Below are positions 43,524-53,181 of a stretch of DNA of 56,860 bases, one piece after another (position 1 is the stretch's first letter; every line of letters begins with the position of its first letter). The position numbers and the translations under genes were made by a program. The stretch spans positions 1 to 56,860 of the forward strand of contig CAZDXQ010000020.1 in assembly GCA_964509545.1 (NCBI GenBank). Direction: 5' to 3'. The notes under the pieces were generated by a model. That model saw only the letters and a program-made list of their open reading frames with translations. It did no database searches and was not told the DNA's origin. The stretch comes from JADJWR01 sp964509545 (lineage in GTDB: Bacteria; Pseudomonadota; Gammaproteobacteria; Burkholderiales; Burkholderiaceae_F).

Positions 43524-44351
43524 TCACCGCGCGGGTTCGTTTCGCCGCAGAGCCTGGCGGGCGAGATTGTCCACCGATTGTGGCGCGATCAACTTCAGCC
43601 ACAGGCCGAGACGACCCTTGGCGGTCATCACCAATTCGCGTCGGCGGCCTTCAATGGCGCGGATGATCTGGCGCGCGCATTCATCGACCGGCATGGCGCC
43701 GGTCTCGTCGAGCCCGGAAACGCCGGCAGGCTCACCGCGCCCGTCCAGGCCACGGCGCCGTGTTTCCGTCGCGACCACGCCCGGATAGACGAGCGTGACG
43801 GCGATGCCATGCTCGGCCGCTTCGATGCGCAGCGCTTCGAGGAAGCCGGCCTGCGCGAACTTGCTCGCGCAGTAGGTGGTGCGCCCCGGCACGCCGGTGC
43901 GGCCGGCGAGCGAGTTGATGCCGACGATCTGGCCGGCCGGCTTGCCGGGAATGGCTTTCAGATGCGGCCAAGCAAACCGCGTGCAGTGGACCGTGCCGAG
44001 GCAGTTGACGCGCCACAGCCGCTCGTAGGTCGACCAGTCGCTGATCTCGTCGAAGCGCGCGTGCATCGAGATGCCGGCGTTGTTGACCAGCACGTCGATG
44101 CGGCCGAACGCTTCGAGCGCCCAGTCGATCAGGCGCCGGCAGTCCTCCTCCAGGCTGACATCGGTGGGCACGGCGACGGCCTTGGCTCCTTTCTTCCAGC
44201 AGGCCGCGGCCACGGCCTCCAATGCCGCGGCATTGCGTGCCGCCAGCACCAGCCGGTGATGCGGCCTGGCCAGCTGGCGGGCCAGTTCGGCGCCGATGCC
44301 ATCGCTGGCGCCGGTGATGACGAAGACTCGGGCTTGGGATCGGTAAGGCAC
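43524..44351 (-). CDS. Short-chain dehydrogenase/reductase
   Basis: 275 residues from the GTG at 44351 (AGGAG nine bases upstream); a TTG at 44357 would add two. The NAD(P) motif is VITGASDGIG, then NNAG, the active-site serine in INSLAGRTG, and YCASK with Tyr and Lys. The C-terminal region (about 230-275) is longer than classical SDRs and ends in an amphipathic stretch (GLWLKLIAPQSVDNLA), as in membrane-associated SDRs of lipid metabolism. Substrate unknown. Confidence 0.9.
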   Translation of the reverse strand: MPYRSQARVFVITGASDGIGAELARQLARPHHRLVLAARNAAALEAVAAACWKKGAKAVAVPTDVSLEEDCRRLIDWALEAFGRIDVLVNNAGISMHARFDEISDWSTYERLWRVNCLGTVHCTRFAWPHLKAIPGKPAGQIVGINSLAGRTGVPGRTTYCASKFAQAGFLEALRIEAAEHGIAVTLVYPGVVATETRRRGLDGRGEPAGVSGLDETGAMPVDECARQIIRAIEGRRRELVMTAKGRLGLWLKLIAPQSVDNLARQALRRNEPAR

Positions 44352-44522
44352 GGGCAACTGCTCCTGCTTCGGTGGCGGGCCGGGTCGCTATCGCGCCTCG
44401 ATGGCGAACGCGCGATGCCCTCGACGGCTTTCGTCAATAATTGACCGCTGCCGTTCCGTCGGAAACCCCGTGATACCCCGCTCCACAGATGACCGTGCGC
44501 TCCCGCAGATGGGGATAACCCG

Positions 44523-46391
44523 ATGCGCGGCATGAGGCCACCGCCCGGCGCCGAGCCGAGCGCGGCGCTGGCACCGGGCGAGTCGCGCGGCGACTGGGCA
44601 ACGCTACGTACGCTGCTGCCCTACCTGTGGCGCTACCGCAGGCGCGTGCTCTTCGCCATCGGCTGCCTGGTGGCAGCGAAACTGGCGGTGGTCGGCGTGC
44701 CGATCCTGCTCAAGCACATCGTCGACGCGCTGGCGAACCTGCCTGCCGGGGCCGCACTGGCGATTCCCGTGGCACTGATCGCCGGCTACGGCGCACTGCG
44801 GCTGGCGACCTCGCTGTTCACCGAACTGCGCGAGTTCTTCTTCGTCAAGGTGACACAGGCCTCGGTGCACACCCTCGCCTTGCAGACCTTCCGCCACCTG
44901 CATTCGCTGTCGCTGCGCTATCACCTGCAGCGGCGCACCGGCTCGGTCACGCGCGAAATCGACCACGGCATCCGCGGCATCTCCTCGCTGATCAGCTTCA
45001 CGCTGTACTCGATCCTGCCGACGCTGGTCGAGCTTGCCCTCGTGATCGGCTACCTGCTCGCGCACTACGAGATCTGGTTCGCGCTGATCGTCGTCGTCAG
45101 CCTCGTCGGCTACATCGCCTTCACCTTCGTCGTCACCAACTGGCGCACGCAGTTCCGCCGCCAGGTCAACGAGCTCGACGCCAAGGCCGCGTCGCGCGCG
45201 GTCGACAGCCTGCTGAATTTCGAAACCGTCAAGTACTTCGGCAACGAGGAATTCGAGGCGCGCCGCTACGACGCCACGCTCGCCGAGAGCGAGAAGATGG
45301 CGATCAAGTCGCAGCAGTCGCTCAATATCCTGAACAGCGGCCAGCAGCTGATCATTGCCGTTGCGGTGACGCTTATCCTGTGGCGCGCCGCGCTCGGCGT
45401 GGCCGAGGCACGGATGACGATCGGTGACCTGGTGCTGGTCAACGCCTTCATGATCCAGATGTACATCCCGCTGAACTTCCTCGGCGTGATCTACCGCGAG
45501 ATCAAGCAGGCGCTGATCGACATGGACCGCATGTTCCGCCTGCTGCGCGAGCACCGCGAGATCGCCGACGCGCCCGATGCGCGGCCGCTCGAACTGCGCG
45601 GCGGCGCGATCCGCTTCGAAGCCGTCGATTTTTCCTACGACCCGCGCCGGCAGGTGCTGTTCGGCGTCGATTTCGCGGTGCCGGCGGGCACGACCACCGC
45701 AGTGGTCGGACCGACCGGCTCGGGCAAGTCGACGCTGGCGCGGCTGCTGTTCCGCTTCTACGACGTGCAGGGCGGGCGCGTGCTGATCGATGGGCAGGAC
45801 GTGCGCGAGGTGACACAGGCGAGCCTGCGCGCTGCCATCGGCATCGTGCCGCAGGACACGGTGCTGTTCAACGACACGATCGAATACAACATCGCCTACG
45901 GCCGGCCGGGGGCGGCGAAGGAGGAGGTGATCGCCGCCGCGCGTGCCGCGCACATCCACGAGTTCGTGCAGTCGCTGCCCGACGGCTACGACACCGTCGT
46001 CGGCGAGCGCGGCCTGAAGCTATCCGGCGGCGAGAAGCAGCGGGTGGCCATCGCGCGCACCCTGCTCAAGCGCCCGGCAGTCCTTGTCTTCGACGAGGCC
46101 ACTTCGGCGCTCGACAGCAAGACCGAACGCGTGATCCAGGCCGAACTCGACGCCATCGCCGCCGGCCGTACGACGCTGGTGATCGCGCACCGGCTGTCCA
46201 CGATCGTCTCTGCCGACCAGATCATCGTGCTCGACGGCGGCCGCGTCGTCGAACGCGGCACGCACGTCGAACTGCTTGCCGCCGCTGGCACCTACGCGCG
46301 GCTGTGGGCCATGCAGGCGCGGCACGAAGGGCAGGGCGACACCGTGCCGGCGGCGTCCGTGGAGGGCGAAGCGGCGATTCCGCCGGCCTGA
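44523..46391 (+). CDS. Atm1-type ABC exporter (fused permease and ATPase)
   Basis: 622 residues. The membrane domain spans about 35-330 with six predicted helices. The ATPase domain at about 355-590 has Walker A GPTGSGKSTLARLL, signature LSGGEKQRVAIARTLLK, Walker B VLVFDEATSALDS and switch His in IAHRLSTI. The wording LLNFETVKYFGNEEFEARRY and NDTIEYNIAYGRPGA is typical of Atm1/HMT1 proteins, which export glutathione-linked sulfur species or metal conjugates. It functions as a homodimer. It stands alone on the plus strand. Confidence 0.93.
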   Translation: MRGMRPPPGAEPSAALAPGESRGDWATLRTLLPYLWRYRRRVLFAIGCLVAAKLAVVGVPILLKHIVDALANLPAGAALAIPVALIAGYGALRLATSLFTELREFFFVKVTQASVHTLALQTFRHLHSLSLRYHLQRRTGSVTREIDHGIRGISSLISFTLYSILPTLVELALVIGYLLAHYEIWFALIVVVSLVGYIAFTFVVTNWRTQFRRQVNELDAKAASRAVDSLLNFETVKYFGNEEFEARRYDATLAESEKMAIKSQQSLNILNSGQQLIIAVAVTLILWRAALGVAEARMTIGDLVLVNAFMIQMYIPLNFLGVIYREIKQALIDMDRMFRLLREHREIADAPDARPLELRGGAIRFEAVDFSYDPRRQVLFGVDFAVPAGTTTAVVGPTGSGKSTLARLLFRFYDVQGGRVLIDGQDVREVTQASLRAAIGIVPQDTVLFNDTIEYNIAYGRPGAAKEEVIAAARAAHIHEFVQSLPDGYDTVVGERGLKLSGGEKQRVAIARTLLKRPAVLVFDEATSALDSKTERVIQAELDAIAAGRTTLVIAHRLSTIVSADQIIVLDGGRVVERGTHVELLAAAGTYARLWAMQARHEGQGDTVPAASVEGEAAIPPA

Positions 46392-46626
46392 GCGGCGCCA
46401 GCCGCACGCGGCGCACGGCCGCACCCGCCGCGCCGCAGACATGCGCTCCCGCAGTGCGGGGCCGCTCTGGTGCAGTGCAGCGCGGATGTCAATTCCAGAT
46501 CGAGGCCACTTCCTACGAGGCCAACCGATTGCTGCGCCATGAACCCCGATGCTAGATTGCGCGACCGATCGCGTGCATGGACGAGACGACGCTGCGGTTC
46601 CACATACCAACAAGGAGGCTTGCGAA

Positions 46627-47661
46627 ATGAAACAGACAACCCTGAAGGCGCTGCTCGGCGGCGCGGCGATCGCCGCGGCGGCGATGGCCACGCCGGCGCA
46701 TGCCGGCAAGACGCTCGATGCGATCAAGGCGCGCGGCTCGGTGATCTGCGGCGTCAACGTTGGACTGGCGGGCTTCTCGCAGGCCGACAGCCAGGGCAAC
46801 TGGACCGGACTGGACTCCGATGTGTGCAAGGCGATCGCCGCGGCAGTGCTCGGCGATGCCAACAAGGTCAAGTTCGTGCCCCTGACGGCGCAGGCTCGCT
46901 TCACCGCGCTGCAGTCGGGCGAGATCGACATCCTGTCGCGCAACACGACCTGGACCCTGACGCGCGATGCGTCGCTCGGCCTGCACTTCACCGGCGTGAC
47001 CTTCTATGACGGTCAGGGCTTCATGGTGCCGACCAAGAGCAAGATCACGAGCGCCAAGCAGCTGAAAGGCGCCACCGTCTGCGTGCAGTCGGGCACGACG
47101 ACCGAAAAGAATCTGACCGACTACTCGCGCGCCAACAATCTGAACATGAAGCCGGTGGTGTTTGAAAAAGTCGAGGCCGCCACCGGCGCCTACTTCGCCG
47201 GCCGCTGCGTCGCCTACACAACCGACGCCTCGGGCCTGGCGTCGGTGCGCACCAAGGAAGCGAAGGACCCGAAGGAGCACGTGATCCTGCCGGAACTGAT
47301 CTCCAAGGAACCGCTCGGCCCGAGCGTGCGCCGCGGCGACGACGAGTGGTTCGCCATCGTCAAGTGGGTCGTCTATGGCCTGATCGAGGCCGAGGAATAC
47401 GGCATCACGCAGGCCAACGTCGACAAGATGTTGGCCGAAAGCCAGGACCCCGTGGTCATGCGCATTCTCGGAAAGAGCGAGGACACCGGCAAGCTGCTCG
47501 GCCTGGACAAGGACTGGATGGTGCGGGCGCTCAAGGCGGTGGGCAACTACGGCGAGATCTTCGAGCGCAACGTCGGCCCGAAGACGGCGCTGAACCTGCC
47601 ACGTGGCGCCAACGCCCTTTGGACCAAGGGCGGCCTGATGTACGCGCCGCCGGTACGCTAG
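46627..47661 (+). CDS. aapJ: General L-amino acid ABC transporter, periplasmic binding protein AapJ
   Basis: 344 residues from the ATG at 46627, set by AAGGAGG upstream. The signal peptide (about 26 residues) ends TPAHAGKT. The family 3 binding-protein start is LDAIKARGSVICGVNVGLAGFSQ-like, followed by DVCKAIAAAV. The C-terminal third matches AapJ/BztA. It captures L-amino acids broadly and hands them to AapQM. A stable hairpin lies 24 bases after its stop, then the permease genes follow. Confidence 0.94.
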   Translation: MKQTTLKALLGGAAIAAAAMATPAHAGKTLDAIKARGSVICGVNVGLAGFSQADSQGNWTGLDSDVCKAIAAAVLGDANKVKFVPLTAQARFTALQSGEIDILSRNTTWTLTRDASLGLHFTGVTFYDGQGFMVPTKSKITSAKQLKGATVCVQSGTTTEKNLTDYSRANNLNMKPVVFEKVEAATGAYFAGRCVAYTTDASGLASVRTKEAKDPKEHVILPELISKEPLGPSVRRGDDEWFAIVKWVVYGLIEAEEYGITQANVDKMLAESQDPVVMRILGKSEDTGKLLGLDKDWMVRALKAVGNYGEIFERNVGPKTALNLPRGANALWTKGGLMYAPPVR

Positions 47662-47684
47662 TGCGCGAGGGCTGACGGGTCGAA

Positions 47685-47708
47685 GGCCGGCGGCGCAGAT
47701 CGCCGGCC
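47685..47708 (+). terminator. Hairpin after aapJ
   Basis: GGCCGGCG, 8-base loop, CGCCGGCC: perfect 8-bp arms, no U-tract. Such structures after the binding-protein gene commonly stabilise that part of the mRNA or cause partial termination, so that the binding protein exceeds the permease. Confidence 0.5.
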
Positions 47709-47830
47709 GGCCAGCCGCCCCGACGCAGGGCGGCCTTGGCAATACGCTGCCGACAACGTTCATGGACAGCGCGACCGAGCCTGAGCCTGCGGCGTGAGCA
47801 GCGACAGGGGAGCGGGACAGGGGGAGGCCG

Positions 47831-49009
47831 ATGGCAGAGCGCGCACCGCCGAAGCGGCGCGACTGGTCCTGGCGCAGCCAGGCCTTTCGCGGGCTCGTCT
47901 ATCAGCTGATCGCCATCGCGGTGATCGGCCTGGCCGTCTGGTACCTGGCCGGCAACACGCTGGAGAACATGCGTGTGCGCGGCATCCAGAGCGGCTTCGA
48001 TTTCCTGCAGACGCCGGCCGGCTTCGACATCGGCGAGACGGTCATTCCTTACGACGCGCTCGATCCGTACTGGAAGGCTTTCCTCGTCGGCGTCGTCAAC
48101 ACGCTGCGCGTGGCCGTCGTCGGCATCGTGCTGGCGACGATCGTCGGCACCCTGCTCGGCGTCGGCCGCTATGCGCGCAACGCGATCGTGCGCGGCCTGT
48201 GCTACGCCTACGTCGAGTTCTTCCGCAATGTCCCGGTGCTGTTGCAGTTGCTGATGTGGTACCTGCTGCTGACCGAGGTGCTGCCGCCGCTGTCGGACGC
48301 CGTTTCGCTGGGCGACGTCGTTTTTCTCAGCAATAACGGTTTGAAGTTTCCGGTACCGGTCTGGGGCGTTGGCCAGGCGCTGGCCGGCGTCGGAGCAGTT
48401 CTCGGCCTTGCGGTCGCCTGGATCTATCGGCGCTGGGCGGTGCGTCAGTTCGAGCTGACCGGGCGCGCCCGCAGCTTGGTCCTGGTCCCGGCAGGGATCG
48501 TCGTTGCGGCCGCCGTGCTCGGCTGGGTCGTCGGCGGCGCGCCAACCGACTGGAGCATCCCGAAGATCGACGGCTTTCTCGTCTCCGGCGGAGCGACGGC
48601 CACGCCCGAATTCATCGCGGTGCTGCTCGGCCTGGTGCTGTACACGGCGGCCTTTATCGGCGAGGTGGTGCGCGCCGGCATCGGTGCCGTGTCGCATGGG
48701 CAGGTCGAGGCCGCCGGCAGCCTCGGCCTGTCCAAGGGCCAGGCGATGCGGCTGGTGATCCTGCCGCAGGCGCTGCGCGTGATCATTCCGCCGATGACCA
48801 GCCAGTACCTGAACCTGACCAAGAACTCGTCGCTGGCCGTGGCCATCGGCTATCCGGACGTGGTGTCGATCGCCAACACCTCGCTGAACCAGACCGGCCG
48901 GGCGGTGGAATGCATCGCGATCATCATGGCCGTATACCTGACCACGTCGCTGAGCACTGCCGCGTTCATGAACTGGTACAACAAGCGCGCCGCGATCAAG
49001 GAACGGTGA
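47831..49009 (+). CDS. aapQ: Amino acid ABC transporter permease AapQ
   Basis: 392 residues. A HisM-type permease with an extended periplasmic or soluble region near the N-terminus (RVRGIQSGFDFLQTPAGFDI), typical of AapQ/BztB. The EAA-like coupling loop is EAAGSLGLSKGQAMRLVILP (about 295-315). Membrane helices are spread through the chain. It forms the channel with AapM. GGGGGAGG lies a few bases before the ATG. Confidence 0.94.
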   Translation: MAERAPPKRRDWSWRSQAFRGLVYQLIAIAVIGLAVWYLAGNTLENMRVRGIQSGFDFLQTPAGFDIGETVIPYDALDPYWKAFLVGVVNTLRVAVVGIVLATIVGTLLGVGRYARNAIVRGLCYAYVEFFRNVPVLLQLLMWYLLLTEVLPPLSDAVSLGDVVFLSNNGLKFPVPVWGVGQALAGVGAVLGLAVAWIYRRWAVRQFELTGRARSLVLVPAGIVVAAAVLGWVVGGAPTDWSIPKIDGFLVSGGATATPEFIAVLLGLVLYTAAFIGEVVRAGIGAVSHGQVEAAGSLGLSKGQAMRLVILPQALRVIIPPMTSQYLNLTKNSSLAVAIGYPDVVSIANTSLNQTGRAVECIAIIMAVYLTTSLSTAAFMNWYNKRAAIKER

Positions 49010-49084
49010 TGGTCGGCACGCACACTTGGCTTGCTGGGTCCGTCTGGCTCGCAGCGCCTTTCGGACGGCCGCGTAGGCGCTGAG

Positions 49085-50188
49085 ATGGCTGCCGTCTTTC
49101 AGCCGATCGCGCCGAGGCCGGCGCCGGTGAAGACCGAGGGCCTTGTGCCCTGGATCCGTTCCAACCTGTTCGGCGACTGGAAGAGCGGCGCGGCGACGCT
49201 GCTGATTCTCGCGCTGGCGATCTACACGCTGCCCGGGCTGTTCAGCTGGGCGGTGGCCAACGCCGTGCTCCGTGCCGACGCCAACGTCTGCCAGGAGGCG
49301 CGCGGCGTCGGCGCCTGCTGGGGCGTGGTCGCGGAGAAGTTCCGCCTGATCGTCTTCGGCCGCTACCCGTACGAGGGGCAGTGGCGGCCGCAGCTGGCCA
49401 CGGCGCTGCTGGTCGCGCTGCTGGTGGCCAGCTGCGTCCGCTACTTCTGGAAGCCGTGGCTCGTCCTGCTCTGGATCGTCGTCGTGCCGGCGTTTTTCGT
49501 CCTCATGGGCGGCGGCTGGCTGGGGCTGTCCGCGGTGCCGACCGATCTGTGGGGCGGGCTGCCGCTGACGATCATGCTCGCCACCTTCGGCATCGTGCTC
49601 GCCTACCCGCTGGCGGTGGTGGTGGCCCTCGGTCGGCGTTCGAATCTGCCGGCGATCCGCTCGCTGTGCATCGTCTACATCGAACTGGTGCGAGGTGTGC
49701 CGCTGATCTCGGTGCTGTTCATGGCCAGCTTCATGTTTCCGCTGTTCATGCCGGTCGGCAAATCGCCTGACGTGCTGTTGCGCGTGCTGGTCGGCATCAC
49801 GCTGTTCTCGGCGGCCTATCTGGCGGAGGTCGTTCGCGGCGGTCTGCAGGCGATCCCCAAGGGCCAGATCGAGGCGGCGCAGTCGCTCGGGCTGTCGTAC
49901 TGGCAGACGCAGCGCAAGATTGTGCTGCCGCAGGCGCTGGCGCTGGTCGTGCCGGGCATCATGAACAGCTTCATCGCCATCTTCAAGGACACCTCGCTGG
50001 TGACCATCGTCTCGCTGTACGAGCTCACCGGCGCGCTCGGCCTGGCGCTGAACTCGGATGCCGACTGGCGGCCTTTCAAGATCGAGGGCTATCTTTTCAT
50101 CACCGCGATCTACTTCGCCTTCTGTTTCGCGATGTCGCGCTACAGCCTGTGGATCGAAAAGCAGGTCGGCCGCAGCAAGACCCGATAG
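49085..50188 (+). CDS. aapM: Amino acid ABC transporter permease AapM
   Basis: 367 residues from the ATG at 49085; an upstream in-frame start at 49031 adds residues without family support. The soluble N-terminus is followed by several helices. The coupling loop is EAAQSLGLSYWQTQRKIVLP and the preceding RGVPLISVLFMASFMFPLF is typical. It is the second half of the AapQM channel. It lies 75 bases after aapQ and 8 before aapP. Confidence 0.94.
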   Translation: MAAVFQPIAPRPAPVKTEGLVPWIRSNLFGDWKSGAATLLILALAIYTLPGLFSWAVANAVLRADANVCQEARGVGACWGVVAEKFRLIVFGRYPYEGQWRPQLATALLVALLVASCVRYFWKPWLVLLWIVVVPAFFVLMGGGWLGLSAVPTDLWGGLPLTIMLATFGIVLAYPLAVVVALGRRSNLPAIRSLCIVYIELVRGVPLISVLFMASFMFPLFMPVGKSPDVLLRVLVGITLFSAAYLAEVVRGGLQAIPKGQIEAAQSLGLSYWQTQRKIVLPQALALVVPGIMNSFIAIFKDTSLVTIVSLYELTGALGLALNSDADWRPFKIEGYLFITAIYFAFCFAMSRYSLWIEKQVGRSKTR

Positions 50189-50196
50189 GAAGACCC

Positions 50197-50940
50197 ATGG
50201 CTGAGCACATCATCGTCTTCGACAAGGTCAACAAGTGGTATGGCAACAATTTCCACGTCCTGCGCGACATCGACCTGCAGGTCGCGCCCGGAGAGCGCAT
50301 CGTCATCTGCGGCCCATCGGGCTCGGGCAAGTCGACTCTGATCCGCTGCATCAACCGGCTCGAGGAGCATCAGGAGGGGCACATCTTCGTCGACGGCATC
50401 GAGCTGACCGATGACGTGAAGTCGGTGGAGAAGATCCGCCGCGAAGTCGGCATGGTGTTCCAGCAGTTCAACCTCTTTCCGCACCTGACGGTGCTGGAAA
50501 ACCTGACGCTGGCGCCGATGTGGGTTGGCAAGCTGCCGCGGAAGGAAGCGGAGGAGCGGGCGATGGCGCAGCTGAAGCGGGTGCGCATTGCCGAGCAGGC
50601 GGCCAAGTACCCGCTGCAGCTGTCCGGCGGCCAGCAGCAGCGGGTGGCAATCGCCCGCGCGCTGTGCCTGACGCCGAAGATCATGCTGTTCGACGAGCCG
50701 ACCTCTGCGCTCGACCCGGAAATGATCAAGGAAGTGCTCGACGTGATGATCGAACTGGCCAGGGGCGGCATCACGATGCTTTGCGTGACGCACGAGATGG
50801 GCTTCGCCAAGGCGGTGGCCGACCGCGTGATCTTCATGGACCAGGGGCAGATCGTCGAGCAGAACAACCCGCACGAGTTCTTCAACAACCCGAAGAGCGA
50901 CCGCACCAAGGACTTCCTGTCCAAGATCCTCGGGCACTGA
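50197..50940 (+). CDS. aapP: Amino acid ABC transporter ATP-binding protein AapP
   Basis: 247 residues from the ATG at 50197 (AGGAAGA upstream, overlapping the end of aapM). Walker A GPSGSGKSTLIRC, Q-loop VFQQFNLFPH, signature LSGGQQQRVAIARAL, Walker B IMLFDEPTSALDPE and switch His in VTHEMGFA are all intact. It powers the AapQM importer at the inner membrane. Its length matches HisP/GlnQ/AapP proteins. Confidence 0.96.
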   Translation: MAEHIIVFDKVNKWYGNNFHVLRDIDLQVAPGERIVICGPSGSGKSTLIRCINRLEEHQEGHIFVDGIELTDDVKSVEKIRREVGMVFQQFNLFPHLTVLENLTLAPMWVGKLPRKEAEERAMAQLKRVRIAEQAAKYPLQLSGGQQQRVAIARALCLTPKIMLFDEPTSALDPEMIKEVLDVMIELARGGITMLCVTHEMGFAKAVADRVIFMDQGQIVEQNNPHEFFNNPKSDRTKDFLSKILGH

Positions 50941-50994
50941 ACGCGGACGCGCGTTGGCCGTAGGCGCGCGCGGCGACCGCAGGGAGGAGAGGCG

Positions 50995-51726
50995 ATGGAA
51001 CCGATGGCTTCTTCGGCGCCGCAGGTCCGCGCGGTCGACGCCGGCCGCGGCCTGGCCTGGTGGACGGAGGCGTGGCCGCTGTTCACCCGCGCGGCGCTGA
51101 TGTGGATCGTGCTGCTGCTCGCCCTGATGGTGATCTGCGTCGTCGTTGGCCTCATTCCGGTGCTCGGCGGCCTGGCGGTATCGCTCGCCACGCCGGTGTT
51201 CGGCGGCAGCCTGATGCTCGCGGCGCGCAAGGTCGACGGCGGCGGCGCGCTCGAGTTCGGCGACCTGTTCGCCGGCTTTCGCGACAAGCTCTCGCCGCTG
51301 CTGGTGCTCGGCGCGCTGCTGCTCGCCGTCAGCATCGGCGTTGGGGTGATCGCCACGGTGTTCGGCCTCGGCGCTGTGTTCGCCGTCATCGCCGGCGGCG
51401 TCGCCGAGCGGCCCGGCGCGGTGCTGGCCGCGCTCGGCGCCGGCATGGTTACGCTGCTAGCCGTCCTGGCGCTGCTGGTGCCGGTGGCGATGGCCTTCTG
51501 GTTCGCGCCGGCCCTGGTGGCGCTGCGCGACGTGCCGCCGGTGGAGGCGCTGAAGGCGAGCTTCCGCGCCTGCCTGCGCAATCTACTGCCGATGCTGGTC
51601 TACGGCGTGATCTACATCGCCGCCGCCGCCGTTGCCTCGATTCCGTTCGGGCTCGGCTGGATCGTGCTGCTGCCGCTGCTGGTGCTGACGATCTACACCT
51701 CGTACCGCGACATCTACGAGAAGTGA
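50995..51726 (+). CDS. BPSS1780-family membrane protein
   Basis: 243 residues with about five to six hydrophobic segments, starting near RAALMWIVLLLALMVICVVV. The layout (FAGFRDKLSPLLVLGALLL, PVEALKASFRACLRN, LPMLVYGVIYIAAA) fits the BPSS1780 family, of unknown function. The last 51 residues are found again, in damaged form, at 54626-54778. Its final 13 bases overlap a fragment of a Bcr/CflA transporter gene on the other strand. It follows aapP by 54 bases. Confidence 0.87.
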   Translation: MEPMASSAPQVRAVDAGRGLAWWTEAWPLFTRAALMWIVLLLALMVICVVVGLIPVLGGLAVSLATPVFGGSLMLAARKVDGGGALEFGDLFAGFRDKLSPLLVLGALLLAVSIGVGVIATVFGLGAVFAVIAGGVAERPGAVLAALGAGMVTLLAVLALLVPVAMAFWFAPALVALRDVPPVEALKASFRACLRNLLPMLVYGVIYIAAAAVASIPFGLGWIVLLPLLVLTIYTSYRDIYEK

Positions 51727-51836
51727 GCCCTCCTGCGCCGCACCGTCGGCAGCAGCCAGGCAACGGGTCCGATCGCCATCAGCCCGGCCGCGGCCAGCGC
51801 CGGGTGCATCGCCAGCGGAACAAGGCTGGCGGCATC
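51574..51836. repeat. Duplicated convergent gene junction, copy A
   Basis: This segment covers the last 51 codons of the intact BPSS1780 gene and about 110 bases beyond it. It matches 54626-54904. Counting by hand over the coding part (51574-51726 against 54626-54778) gives about 15 differences in 153 bases, roughly 90% identity. Beyond the stop, copy A has a 12-base deletion and then loses similarity near 51836. Confidence 0.85.
51714..51836 (-). pseudogene. C-terminal fragment of a Bcr/CflA transporter gene
   Basis: The minus strand encodes AAGLMAIGPVAWLLPTVRR then RAHFS and a stop. It matches the C-terminus of the intact exporter at 54766-55986 (SAGLMAIGLVAWLLPAARR, then KARFS). Four codons are missing and the rest of the gene is absent. 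It is the leftover half of the duplicated convergent junction. No function expected. Confidence 0.8.
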
Positions 51837-51874
51837 GTCTGAACGTTGGCCAGAGCCTCTGCAAGGAGCTTCTT

Positions 51875-52891
51875 GTGCGTCTGCCGATATCCACTCTTTC
51901 CGTGCTGACCGCGTTCCTCCTGCTCGCATCCTGCGGTGGCGGCGGCGACTCGCCGCCGGCACCACCCCCGCTGACGCCGCCGCCGGTGGCGCCTTCGGTC
52001 GAGCGTGAAATCAGCCCGGCGCTCGCCAATCCTGCGCTGACGCAGGATCTGTCTCCGCACTTCGTCGTCAACCCCAATCCCGTCGCGTCGCCCGCCCGGC
52101 GCCTGCTTCTGATGCTTCCAGGTACCCGCGCCGTCCCGCGCACGTATCGGGACATCGTCCGGGTTGGGGCCGAGCGGGGTTATCACGCGATCGGGCTCAC
52201 CTACCCGAACGGCGATGCCATCGAGAGCCTGTGCGGCGGCAGTCCCATCCCCAATTGCGCCGGGCTGGCGCGCCGCGAAATCATCACCGGCGAAGACCTC
52301 AGCACGCTCGTCGCTGTCGACCCGCCGAACTCCATCGACGGCCGGCTGCTGTCCCTGCTGACCTATCTGAGCGCGGCCTTCCCGAACGAGGGCTGGGGCC
52401 AGTATCTCGCCAGCGGGGCCGTCAACTGGGCGCTTATCACCGTCGCCGGACATTCGCAGGGATCCGGCCACGCGGGCTTTCTTGCCAAGATCCGAGATCT
52501 CAACCGCGTCGTCATGTTCTCGGGCCCGGGCGACAGCGGGGCAACGGCCGGTTCGTCAGCAGAGTGGTTGAGCCTTCCGAACGTCACGCCGGTCGCTCGC
52601 CAATTTGGCTTCACGCATACCGCTGATCCGCTGCTTCCGCTTGCCGGTGTGACGCGGAATTGGGACGCGATCGATCTCGATTCGTTCGGACCGGCGGTCT
52701 CGGTCGATGGCGCAGGTCCGCCGTTTGCGAACTCGCACCAGCTCACGACGAGCGCGCCGCCGAATCCGAATCCGACGGGGCCAAGTGCCGCGCCGGCGCA
52801 CGGGGCGACGGTCGTCGATGCGGTGACCCCGCGCGATGCGCAGGGCACTCCAATCTATCGCAGCGTCTGGATCTACCTCGCATTCCCTTGA
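51875..52891 (+). CDS. Exported lipoprotein-type alpha/beta hydrolase (BPSS1187-like)
   Basis: 338 residues from a GTG at 51875 with AAGGAG upstream. The N-terminus ends LLLASCGGGG, a lipobox with Cys20 as the lipid site, followed by a Pro-rich linker. The mature domain has LLLMLPGTRAVPRTYRD and the nucleophile elbow VAGHSQGSGHA; a late His in NSHQL could complete the triad. It resembles a family named after BPSS1187, by recollection. It lies in the segment inserted between the two copies of the duplicated junction, next to a GDPD gene. Substrate unknown. Confidence 0.8.
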   Translation: MRLPISTLSVLTAFLLLASCGGGGDSPPAPPPLTPPPVAPSVEREISPALANPALTQDLSPHFVVNPNPVASPARRLLLMLPGTRAVPRTYRDIVRVGAERGYHAIGLTYPNGDAIESLCGGSPIPNCAGLARREIITGEDLSTLVAVDPPNSIDGRLLSLLTYLSAAFPNEGWGQYLASGAVNWALITVAGHSQGSGHAGFLAKIRDLNRVVMFSGPGDSGATAGSSAEWLSLPNVTPVARQFGFTHTADPLLPLAGVTRNWDAIDLDSFGPAVSVDGAGPPFANSHQLTTSAPPNPNPTGPSAAPAHGATVVDAVTPRDAQGTPIYRSVWIYLAFP

Positions 52892-53181
52892 CCGAGGTCT
52901 CGGGCGATCGCGCTGCACGCTTGGGCAGGAGGGGGTAACGCCGTGACGGTTCTCGCCTGAAGGTCGGCGGCAGGCGTCGTCGCCGGTGCGGGGGCCATCG
53001 CCCGGCGACCTACACCGCGTTCTCTTACACGCGCTTGACCGCGCCATGACGGCGGCGCCGCGTGCCGCAATCGCGCCACCGTCATGCACGGGCAACCGGC
53101 GTCGGCCACCTTTCGCTGCGGCGGAGACCGTCTGCAATCGCGGCGGCGTTGCACCCGCCACACTTGATGGAGGACTCTGGA

